Of a DNA stretch of 64,000 nucleotides, positions 21,462 through 31,084 are shown one piece after another. Source of the stretch: Paraphaeosphaeria minitans (Eukaryota > Ascomycota > Dothideomycetes > Pleosporales > Didymosphaeriaceae); the NCBI GenBank assembly GCA_015832175.1, contig WJXW01000004.1, positions 3,286,001 to 3,350,000 of the forward strand. The letters run 5' to 3'. Within the stretch, counting starts at the first letter, position 1. Each line of letters opens with the position of its first letter. A model generated the notes under the pieces. That model made no database searches, was not told the DNA's origin, and saw only the letters and a list, made by a program, of their open reading frames with translations. The position numbers and the translations under genes are program-made.

Positions 21462-23345
21462 TCAGCGCCACAGATCCGCGCGCGAAGACCTCTTCTGATG
21501 CCCCAGGAAGCCCCCGCGGAACGCAGGCCCATTGCCCCCCAGCGATTGCGAGTGCCCGTGTCCAAAGGCCCCAGGCGGCGACAAGTTTCCCGCGCTGCGA
21601 GGCCGCCCGTCGCCGCCATCCGCAGGCACAGCAAGGAACCCGCCGAACCCGTTCGGCACGACGATGCTCTTGCGCGCGTCGCCGCCCCACTGCGGGCCCA
21701 GGCCCTTGCTTGCCGAGTAGCTGCTCAGCGGGCGACCTCCGCTCATCGAGCCCCGCCGGCCGTACCCATCGGCGGGCATGATGGACGTGAAGATCCAGTC
21801 GAGCTCGTCGAGGCCCTTGGAGAAGACCTCGAGGGGTTGGGAGAAGCCGCGCTGGGGCGGGGCATCGGCGAAGGGGCGCAGCGGCGGCGCGAGGGTCAGC
21901 GTCTCGGGGAAGTCTGGGTCGCGGACGTAGAGCTGGCGGAGGGAGGGGAGAGCGCTCGACATTAGGCTGTTGGTGAGGTACTGGTAGTGCGAGGTGGCGG
22001 GGGAGTACATCTGGGTTGTGGTGGCGGCGATGACTTCGAAATTCAGTTTGCGGAGGGAGCGCGAGGCCATGGGGGGAAGGGGGTCAATGGGTAGGGGCGC
22101 GGCGACGGTCGAGGAGTACTCGAGGTTGATGAGGTTGGGAGCTGCGGAGAGGACGACGTGGAGGGCGGCTACGGGGAGGTTGGCACAGCTGCGGAGCTTC
22201 AGTGTGCGGAGGGTGTCGCGGCAGAGGGCGTTGGAGAGGTACTGTGCGAGGCCTTCGCCGGTTATGCCGTCAATTTTGTGGAAGGAGAGGGTGTCCAGAG
22301 CGGGGAAGTCGGGGACGCCGGGGACGGTGTGGAGGAAGCTGTCGTTCATCTGAGGAATACCGTGGAAGCCGACTTCACTCAGCCATGGGAGTGCGCCCAA
22401 GATGCGTCGCAGGAGTATCGGGTCTATTTGGACTTTGTTGATCTCGATCACGCGTAGCTGCTGCCAGTATCCATGCAACAATGACTCCAAGGCCTGCTCG
22501 CTGCCCCCGTTGTATTTCATTTTCCGGATGTGTGGACATCGCGCCTGTAGTTCTTCCCTGAGTGTGTGGCAGGTCGGGTCACCTGTGAAAAAGCCGTCCG
22601 GCAGGTCAATGTGCTCGAGGTTTGGGCATACGGACACGGTTCGCGCCAGATCAGCCTTGCAGGACTCGCGGGTCATGTACGGCAGCTTCAGGTAGCGCAG
22701 GCGGGAGCCAATGTGGTGGTTCTCGCGCACTGTCCGACATAGCTGCTGTAGCCGCATGGCTGGAGGATCCATGTCGCCGCCGCGCGACTTGCGTCTACGC
22801 TCCTCGGCGTATACTTCTTCGAGCTCGCAGTAGTGCACGGCGTCCAGCCGGATACTCTTGTATCTGGTGATTGTCAGGTCGCGCCTTCCTATGCTGGACG
22901 GTGCAGGTGCCCATGGTGGACAGAGGCCAGCTTTGTACTTTGGACATGCAACGCACGCATCAAGCTGGGGTGTATTTCGCATCCACAGCTTGCGCACGCA
23001 ATGCAGGTTCCAAGACGATGCGCAGGACGCCCATGGTGGAGCTCCAGCAGTCACTCACAGTAATCCTGCCGCCACGCCGTACCATTGCCGCTTGGTGAGG
23101 GCGCAGTGTGCCAGATCGCGCATGTCGCAGTTCATGCAGCCATCGTGGCCGGAGTCCTCGCTCGGCTCGAGGGATTCGTCGCTCGCATGGGGGCACACCT
23201 CGTCGAAGATTTGGCGCAGGATCTTGTCAGGCAGGCGCTGAGTCTGGTCGGGGCCATGGTATGCCTGGTAGGCGAAGTCGTCGCGCGCGCGCAGCTCTTT
23301 GTCTTTGGGAGTCTTCTTGCGACCGAAGCGCTTCATGAAACCCAT
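21462..23345 (-). CDS. F-box protein with leucine-rich-repeat-like body
   Basis: Exons are 23059-23345 and 21462-22863 (195-bp intron), giving 562 residues. I chose the ATG at 23345 (MGFMKRFGRK) because the frame upstream has no earlier ATG. Residues 37-50 (RLPDKILRQIFDEV) are the F-box, which binds Skp1 in SCF ubiquitin ligases. A CMNCDMRDL Cys segment and the ALTKRQWYGVA end of the box follow. The body (LRYLKLPYM, CPNLEHIDLP, LRTLKLRSCANLPV, APNLINLEYS and LRQLYVRDP) shows irregular leucine-rich repeats, probably the substrate-binding surface. The C-terminal 130 residues are Gly/Ser-rich. The substrate is unknown. Confidence 0.85.
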
Positions 23346-23688
23346 GACGCGGTACGAGAAGGTCCTGGCGGGCAATTAGGACGTGCATCTGGCGAGGGCG
23401 GGTGCATTTAATTTGGCAGCGAGGGAGGGGTTTTTTGGGGGGGGGGGCTTTGTAATGAACAAGGCCGCGGCCTGCAAGCTGTACTCACTCTCGTTCTCGC
23501 GGGGATGAATCAAAGCGATGCCGAGACATGGAGAAGGCGGCGAATCGGCGGGCAGCAAATTCGGCTTGACAAGGACAAGGACGAACTGGGAAGCTTCGTC
23601 GAGACTGCAGCACAAGTGAAGTTGTGCCACGGTCGTGTGCAGGGCGGCGCACGGCGCGTCGGTGGATCTATGAGGCTCGGAATCGGAG

Positions 23689-23700
23689 GTATATAAAAGG
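23689..23700 (+). promoter_or_regulatory. Orphan TATA-like element
   Basis: GTATATAAAAGG is a strong TATA match on the plus strand, but only a 24-codon frame (ATG at 23728) follows before a stop. Either a short unrecognised transcript starts here or the match is chance. Confidence 0.3.
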
Positions 23701-24028
23701 GGCACACGGGACGCCTCTGTGGAGGACATGTTTAGAAGGCAGGTAAAGGCGGAGTCTCACTCACCCCATTGCTGTACCACTGGTAATCTGACTTGCAGCT
23801 AGTACCCTTCCTGGCAAAGAGCAGCGCCGGTGGATCAGGCTGCCGCACGTATCTTGTCGGTTCAGTCGGATTGAAGATTTCCAGCCGCCGACGCGTGAAT
23901 GCGTGTAGACGTAACCTGGCGGGGAGGGGCTGCCAAGCACGAGGAAGGAGGAAGACCACCAAGAAGAAGTAGATACCTGGTAGACGCCGAGCCAAGCACA
24001 GGCAAGATTCCACACGGTAGAACGGGGA

Positions 24029-24286
24029 GCGACTGTCAAGCACAAACACAGGCAAGAAGCAGGTTCTGTGTAAAAGAGCAGCTATTAAGCTCAGGCAAGA
24101 AGCAGTTGGGTGTAGAATGCGGATTGACTGCCAAGCCCAGAAAGAAGCAGCTGCGTGTAGATTCTACACTGTAGAAAGGGAAGCGACTGCCAAGCACAAA
24201 CACAGGCAAGAAGCAGGTTCTGTGTAAAAGAGCAGCTATTAAGCTCAGGCAAGAAGCAGTTGGGTGTAGAATGCGGATTGACAGCC
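24029..24286. repeat. Tandem duplication of about 100 bp, 154-bp offset, with partial copies
   Basis: A block beginning GCGACTGYCAAGCACAAAC at about 24029 and ending near 24132 recurs almost unchanged at 24183-24286. Shorter fragments of it (for example GACTGCCAAGCACAGG) continue to about 24420. The intervening parts share AAGAAGCAG, so the whole is a decayed higher-order tandem array. Confidence 0.75.
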
Positions 24287-24726
24287 AAGCCCAGGAAGAA
24301 GCAGTGGAAGAGCGGCTGCCAGCCAAGCACAGGAAGAAGCAGCTGCGTTTAGATTCCACACTGTAGAACGGGGAGTGACTGCCAAGCACAGGAAGAAGCA
24401 GTAGAAGAGCGGCTGCCAGCCATCAGTAAGGGTGAAAGAACAGCAGCACAAGAAGGGGCCAATGCATGTACGACTGCATCCTAGCGGTTCCGCTACGTGC
24501 CTCAGGCTTAATGCTTCATGCTTCACGCATTCCCTTCCCCATCCAATTGCCCTGATGCGGATGAATACGGCGCTGCGACTCGCTCTGACGGATAGCGTGT
24601 GTGAAGAGTAGAGATGTGTCCATGGGGCCCTGGATCCTTGCACGGTGCCGTGTCGCCGTGGGCCGTTGGCAACGAACCGAGCAGCATCTGCAGGGCGCAC
24701 AGGGCGGTACCGAGGCGGAAGGGGGT

Positions 24727-25070
24727 CGAGCATGCAGACGTGTGAATGAGATGCAGACGTGTGAATGAGATGCAGACGTGTGAATGAGATGCAGACGTGT
24801 GAATGAGATGCACACGTGTGAATGAGGTCGAGCATGCAGACGTGTGAATGAGATGCAGACGAGTGAATGAGGTCGAGCATGCAGACGTGTGAATGAGATG
24901 CAGACGAGTGAATGAGGTTGAGCATGCAGACGTGTGAATGAGATGCAGACGAGTGAATGAGGTCGAGCATGCAGACGTGTGAATGAGATGCACACGTGTG
25001 AATGAGGTCGAGCATGTAGACGGAGTGAATGAGATGCACACGTGTGAATGAGATGCACACGTGTGAATCG
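24727..25070. repeat. 19-bp tandem units in a 45-bp higher-order array
   Basis: The basic unit GAGATGCAGACGTGTGAAT (19 bp) opens the array in simple tandem. It then alternates with a 26-bp variant containing GAGGTCGAGCATGCAGACG to give a 45-bp higher-order period, with single-base variants (GTG/GAG, CAG/CAC). About 16 basic units are visible. Confidence 0.85.
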
Positions 25071-25710
25071 TGAATGGGCGTGGGCGAGCTGTCGTGGTGT
25101 TTCAGATGCCAATCAAGCGGCCGCGCGAGTGCCACGCACGTCCGACGGAGCTCCCAGCAGCTCTGCACACTGCCAGACTGCCAAACAGCTCCACGGCTCC
25201 ACGGCTCCACGGCTCCACGGAGCAGATGGACAGAGGACGCGCAAGAGCTGCGCAGGTAAATGGCCGCTGCACGCCATTTGCGCGCACATAGATGTTGGCG
25301 AGCAGAGCGTGCACAGCGGCGACGATTCGCCGCGAGCCCTTAGCTCCAGCTTCCAGAAATATTCGTCACGAATCCAGTCCCAGGCAAGAGGGAGACGGCG
25401 CACGGTCGTCCTCCTTCACCCACCTCGACCACCTCCCGAACAACGTTGCAGGAGACTTTCCATCTCATCTCATCCTGCTACCTACTTGTCGTCTGCTCTG
25501 TTGTCTTTTGCCTGTAGCTTGCAACTCTTATTGGTGGCTGGTTCCATTCACCTGTCGCTGACGTCTGCCCGCTGCATCTTCCCTCTTCCGCACCTCGCTC
25601 CTTCCGAAGCTACCACGCTCTTTCCTCTCACTAGGACCTAAAGAGCAGCGACGACGGCCTCGTGCAGCCTGCCCAACAACACCAACCCGCCTCCCCACAC
25701 ATCCACAAAC

Positions 25711-27729
25711 ATGGCCGCACCGAGCCCACAGTCGCCGAACCTCGATCGATACCTTGTCATTCATGTCGCTACAACCTGCGATGAACACGGCGTCTACGTT
25801 ACCAAGGACAGTGCAGAAGTGATTGAGCTGGGCTGGATACTGCTTGATGCAAAGAGCTGCGAAGAGGTGCGTCCGCTGCCCTCCCCCCTCTCTCCCACAC
25901 CCACCTGCGCCTGCTGACGTGCCGTTCCAGCTCCATCGTGAAAGCGTCCTTGTCAAGCCTGTCAACACGCCCATTACCGCCCTTTGCAGTGAGTTGCCTT
26001 CACCTTGGTCTGCCTCTTGACGTGGCCGGGCATTGGCTGACGCAGACATCTCCAGCGAGCTTGACCACCCTCACTTGGGACCAGGTTCGAAACGCCGGCA
26101 CCTTCCGAGATGCGATAAACCGTTTCGATAGCTTTGCCCAAGAGCACCTGCTGCCCAAACATCTCGAATTTGCCTTTGTCACGCTTGACAGCTGGGATCT
26201 CCGCGTTCAGCTGCCCCGGGAGGCCCGCGATAAGGCGGTTGTTCTGCCACCCTATCTGCAGCACTCGCGTACCTTCGATCTGCGAACCGAATACCAACGC
26301 TGGCAGGCCCACCACCCGGAGAGCTTGCCCTTTGGCTCTTCTGCGCTTTCTAACATCTGCGCTGCGCTGGAGGTGGAACCGGTGCAATCTTCTGCACCGA
26401 TTAAACATAACCTTCCTTTTCACTTGCAGGCCCTAGCTCCCGCCTCGCCAAGGCGGGCTATGGAAGAGGCTGTCACCCTCACACGCGTGCTCAGAGGGCT
26501 CATCCACAAGTCTCAACCTCCGCAGGACCACCCCGACGTTTTGACAAAACCAATGGATGCCCGTGCCGATGTCAGAGCGTTCCTTTCGGAGCGCAGCAAG
26601 GTGCTCCACATGAGCGGCTTGCCGCATGACACTACACAGTCCGAGCTTGAGAGCTGGTTCACCCAGTTCGGCGGTCGTCCGATTGCTTTCTGGACCCTGC
26701 GCACGCCCGACCAGCACAAGCCTACCGGCTCTGGCTTCGCCATCTTTTCTTCCCACGAAGAGGTGAGAAGATGCTGCCAGCCTCTCCTTGCATACTGCTA
26801 ACACAACATAGGCTGCGGAGAGCCTGTGCATGAACGGGCGCGCCCTCAACGAGAAGGCCATTGAGGTCTCACCGTCTTCTAGCCGTGTCCTCGACCGTGC
26901 CGCCGACATCCTGAGCCCCTTCCCTCCCAGCAAGAATCGTCCCCGACCCGGTGACTGGAACTGCCCGTCGTGCGGTTTCTCCAACTTCCAACGTCGCACA
27001 GCATGCTTCCGCTGCTCCTTCCCGGCCATGCAAGGCCCACCTGGCGGCGACCCAATGGCCTACGGCGGCTACGGATACGGCCCACCCTCCATGATGGGCC
27101 CGCCTCAGCATCACATGGGCCACGGCCACGGACACGGCATGGGTGGAGGACACGGCAACATGGGCCGTGGAGGGAACGGCGTGGTGCCTTTTCGTGCTGG
27201 TGACTGGAAGTGTGGTGAGAACGGCTGCGGTTACCACAACTTCGCCAAAAACGTCCAGTGCCTGCGCTGTGGTGCTAGCCGTGCCGGAGCTGCTGTCGTT
27301 GCTGACTCTGCATTCCCGTCTTCCATGGATACGCCCTCTAGCTTTGGCATGGGTCCTCCCTCCATGGGCGGAACTCCTGGTGCTGGTCCTTTCGGCGCCG
27401 CCCCTTTCGCTGCCGGCGGATACCCGGCTCAGCAATACGGTGGACCTCCGAGCTCGTATGCTCTTCCATCCGGTATTGGCGCTGCCAGCCCGTACCCTCC
27501 TATGGGTGCCCAGTACGCTCCCAACGGTGGCATGCACTCGACTCCTTTCGACAGCCGCTCTGCTGAAGCTGCGTTCAGTTCGGCCGACCCGTACACCAGC
27601 CAGGGAGCTGTCAACGGCGGTGACGGACGCAACGACCCCTTCTCTTTCCTCTCCACAGGCTTCGGTGGTCTGTCCGTCAACGACGACCGCCGCAACGCTT
27701 CCAACGCCTCGAACAAGTCGCCGGCGTAG
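25711..27729 (+). CDS. Nrp1-like RNA-binding protein: exonuclease-like fold, RRM, two RanBP2 zinc fingers
   Basis: Exons are 25711-25866, 25931-25988, 26056-26762 and 26812-27729, giving 612 residues. Residues about 12-240 resemble the ERI-1/3'hExo DEDDh exonuclease fold (RYLVIHVATTC, VIELGWILLD, TLTWDQVRNAGTFRDAINRF). The acidic pair expected in the first motif (D-x-E) is H-x-A here, so catalysis is unlikely. Residues about 250-325 are an RRM (KVLHMSGLPHDTT, GSGFAIFSS). Two RanBP2-type zinc fingers follow at about 354-376 (DWNCPSCGFSNFQRRTACFRC) and 438-463 (DWKCGENGCGYHNFAKNVQC). A Gly/Pro/Ala-rich tail ends the protein. The order matches the fungal Nrp1/asparagine-rich protein family, linked in yeast to stress granules. 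A role in cytoplasmic mRNA handling is inferred. The third acceptor (26055) was chosen because it is the one that keeps frame. Confidence 0.88.
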
Positions 27730-28254
27730 ACTCTTATCGTACATAATCGGGATCGATGGTTCAAGGCTTGGATCTTGTTCGAGCTTTTTTGGCATGGGAC
27801 GGATTTCTCGGCTAGGCAGGCGCGGGCAAGATCTCACTGCATGGGCACTTTTTAACAGACTGGTTTCAGATTTGCGGCATTTGCAGGCATGGTATGGCTG
27901 GAGAACATAGACTGGAGATCTTTAGGCGATGGTGTTTGATACCTTCTGGGCAGTGGAACGGTGTTTGGGGATCAAAATCACAAAAGCCTGGTGGCCTGGG
28001 TAAAAGCACGGATACGGGCGGCTCACAGATTCTGGTTTGCTGAACTGGAACTCTTTTTTTATTTGGATCTGCCGGGTGGAAGTCCCATCAATCCTCTGTT
28101 TCCTTGCTTTAATCATGCGTTTCCTTTACTTGAACTTTTCTCTCTTCGGTCCGACCCTGATCTGACCTCATCACTCTCACTCTTTCCATTGCGCGTCCCG
28201 ACCAACAAATTGACTAGCATGCACACATCACATCATATTGCTTTTGGTGTTTTT

Positions 28255-28294
28255 TTCTTTTCTTTTCTTTTCTTTTCTTTTCTTTTCTTTTCTC
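28255..28294. repeat. TTTTC microsatellite
   Basis: Seven to eight tandem TTTTC pentamers are followed by TTTCTCCC. Confidence 0.9.
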
Positions 28295-28795
28295 CCATGT
28301 CCTTCCTTTTGAACAAAATCATACTTTTTATCTTTTTTTTTGAGCGGCATAGCGTTTCTGGGGGGGGGGCCTTGGGGGCATGGGCCAAACAAATCAATAG
28401 CGTCGGCGTCGGTGTCGGTGTCGGTGTCGGTGGGCGGTGGGCGGTGGGCGGTGGGCGATGAGCTTGGCTGTGTCTGTGTCTGTGTCTGTGTCTGTGTCTG
28501 GATGTGCGTCTTCGGAACCTTTGCTGCTGCTTGTCTTTTGCTTGTCTTTTGTTTTCTTGCTGTTTGGGGATGGGATAGAGCGGTGGGTGGGTGTACAAGT
28601 CGGGTGAGGGGAGAGGAGAGAAGAGGTGAGGGGATGATAGTGGATGGGAGTGAGAAGGTGTATTTATTTGCAATGTACTTCTTTTGTTGTTGTTCCGAGG
28701 GTGGGGTTGGTTGGATATGGTTTGTGCGTGAGTTGAGAAGAGTATGATGGTTTCTTGGGGTGGTGAGGGGTGTGGAGTGGAGTGGAGGTTTGATT

Positions 28796-28918
28796 GTATG
28801 GGTTGATGTATGGGTTGATGTATGGGTTGATGTATGGGTTGATGTATGGGTTGATGTATGGGTTGATGTATGGGTTGATGTATGGGTTGATGTATGGGTT
28901 GATGTATGGGTTGATGTA
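28796..28918. repeat. 12-bp tandem array (ATGGGTTGATGT), about 10 copies
   Basis: Ten perfect copies of the 12-bp unit lie in the convergent spacer. On the minus strand the unit reads as a four-residue Ile-Asn-Pro-Tyr-type repeat, which produces false open frames. Confidence 0.92.
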
Positions 28919-29749
28919 AGGCTTGTTGGGATGATAAGTCGATGCTAGGATGGTGGGTTGAGGCCGGGATGGTGAGTTGATGTATGGGCCGATAGTGTTG
29001 CTGGGCATGGCATGCAGATATCTGTCTGCGAAGTGCGTGTTGTGGAGAGACGTTTGACAATATCGGGGATGTTCAGCTTGTACAGAGGACCTGAGCTTAC
29101 CCAAAACCAAAAAAAAACCTGGCATGAATAGTTGACTGCCCGCCGGCGCTGAAGAATGCAGTGTCGCTGGTTGTGTTTTTTTTTCGTATCGTCAGCAGCA
29201 GCATGGGTCTTTGATGTCGGGTTACATAGGAGGTTCTGCATGGTCCTTGGACATGGGATTGCGAAGAAGCACGTTGAGAAATTTCATGTCTTGTTCTAGT
29301 TGCATTTGCATCTTTGTGCGTGCTAAGAAATGTACAACAGCCGTTTCGACGCCGTCGCTAACCAAGCCATCCCGTTGTATGCGCCGCACGAACGTCAACG
29401 TGAACGCGTATCGAAACCCTAGATCATCCAGCCGAAACCAAAACCAACCCAATTTCTGCAACAGCTGCCAAACCCGACGTCCATATCCTTTCCTGGAATG
29501 TGTTTCGTCCCGCTCTACGTATGTCTTCGGTGGTCGTCGATTATAAGTATACAAGTGTATCGGAGTGAAAGCCCGCGGGGATATGGTGTGGTATATCAAA
29601 GTTGCTCACTTGCTCGCTCGCTCGCTGGCGCGCATCGATTCAAGGAAGAACCGGAGAAAAGAATACCGAAAAAAGCAAAGTCGTCTTCTGCAACACTCCG
29701 CCATTCGACTCCTCTCCTTGGAGCTGGCACAGCGACCGCATAAATATCT

Positions 29750-31084
29750 CTACTGCCCAGTCTGCCACGTGTGGAACGTGCCATCGAGCACCTTGAGCGC
29801 CTGCCGCGCGCTGTTGAGCAGGCCCTTGCTGACGCCACCGCCCTGCGTCGTGTCAATGTTGTCCGTGACCTTGTACTCGTGGCCGTAGTCGTTGTCCGTG
29901 TCGCCGGGGCCAAACACCTTCCACTTGACGAGCGTGGGCGGGGAGATGGTGTACGACCGCATGCGGCCGTCCTTCACGTGCGAGATGAACTCCCAGTCGA
30001 TGGGGTTGTCCATGGCCTTGAAGCCACCGATTTGGTACAGAGCGCGGCGCGCGCCGCGTTGCGTCATGGCGTAGCTAAGTGGTCATGTTAGTTCCATGTT
30101 CTGCACTGCGTCGAACTATCCGCCTCGTGGACGGAGGGGAAAGAGACGTGGCTTACCCCATGGTGCACAGCGGGTGGTACGTGGGCGTGATGAGACGCAC
30201 GCCTGCATCCTCGTCCTTGTAGTTCCAGTTTTCCTTCATCTCCTTTGCGTTCTCCTTGGTGTAGGAGCCGAGGGCGGGCGAGTTGGGGTCATTGTACGAG
30301 AAGTGCGACTTGTCGTTGGGATGGGGCTTGTACATGCACTGGCCCATGGAGAGGTGGTCCCAGTCGCAGCCTGTGATACTCCGTTAGCATGATGTCGAAG
30401 ACCGTTGGATACAGTGTGCTGAGGACGATGCTGCGAGGGTCGCGCAGCCAAGCTGACACCAGCGTGCAGACCAGCGCGCAAGTACACATCTGGAAGCGTC
30501 TAAGAGGGAAGGCACGTCTCACCATATTCGCACTCCTGGCCGTTCTTTCCTCGGCCGTTGTTTTCCGCGAGCGAGTTGTTGGTCTTCATCTGCCAGTTCC
30601 AGAGCCCAAACACCTCCTTCACGTTCACATCCCAGTCAACGTCGTCCTCGAGGATCAGCGCGCTCTGGATGTTGTTATCGATGATGTACCGCCACGCATC
30701 GGCGTGCGCCCTCCATACACCCAGCCACGGCTTCTTGGGGTCATCCTTGGGATGCGCCGTCAGTGGGCGCGCCTTCTCATGGACGTCGGCCGATGGGACA
30801 CCAGCAATCATCTTGTTCAGCTTGATGTCGGTCTCCGCGGCGATGAGTGCCATGGCATCCTGTCGGTCGGTGCGGTAAGGCATGGAGATGTAGACAATTT
30901 CCTGGAAGTCGAGGGTTGAATTTGCGGGCTTGGGACCGGAGCCGCCGGTCAGGTGCGACAGCTTGCCCGACGTGCTGTAGCTGGCGTTTGTGGTGCCGAG
31001 CTGGCGGATGGTGAGGAAGAGGACGACGACGATGGCGTAGGCACCGAGGGCCCGCGGCGTCAGGAACATGGACGATGCCATCAT
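29750..31084 (-). CDS. Glycosyltransferase family 25 protein, type II membrane
   Basis: Exons are 30523-31084, 30157-30370 and 29750-30074 (introns 152 and 82 bp), giving 366 residues. The start codon sits in GCCACCATGATGG, a near-ideal initiation context. Residues about 14-30 (GAYAIVVVLFLTIRQLG) are a single membrane anchor followed by a Ser/Gly stalk. IVYISMPYRTDRQDAMALI is the typical GT25 N-terminal block. SALILEDDVDWD carries the acidic metal-binding motif, and HPLCTMGYAMTQRGARRAL is the conserved C-terminal block of fungal members. CDWDHLSMGQC supplies conserved Cys residues. The acceptor sugar or protein is unknown. It is better conserved towards the family than the paralogue at 19971 and lacks that gene's charged tail. 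Confidence 0.9.

Larger units (their letters stand above)
23346..25710. other. Repeat-rich divergent spacer
   Basis: The spacer separates the F-box gene (minus) from the RNA-binding protein gene (plus). It contains a poly-G run (23431-23448), a TATA-like element (23689-23700), a 154-bp-spaced duplication (24029-24286) and an array of 19-bp units (24727-25070). A short CCACGGCT run is at 25191-25220. Open frames across the arrays are artefacts of repetition. Confidence 0.6.
27730..29749. other. Convergent spacer full of simple repeats
   Basis: The spacer lies between the 3' ends of the Nrp1-like gene (plus) and a GT25 gene (minus). It contains TTTTC pentamers (28255-28294), GGTGTC and GGTGGGC runs (28402-28458), CTGTGT runs (28466-28500) and a 12-bp array (28796-28918). 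It has no supported gene. A long open frame on the minus strand (28233-29060) is made of repeats. Confidence 0.6.

Noticed and set aside
24245..25210. Long minus-strand frame of about 320 codons
   Set aside because: It runs through the 19-bp array and the 154-bp-offset duplication, so its length comes from repetition.
26869..27837. 322-codon frame antisense to the Nrp1-like gene
   Set aside because: A shadow of the Gly/Pro-rich exon with zinc fingers; no domain of its own.
28233..29060. 275-codon minus-strand frame
   Set aside because: Mostly translation of the 12-bp array and microsatellites in a convergent spacer.
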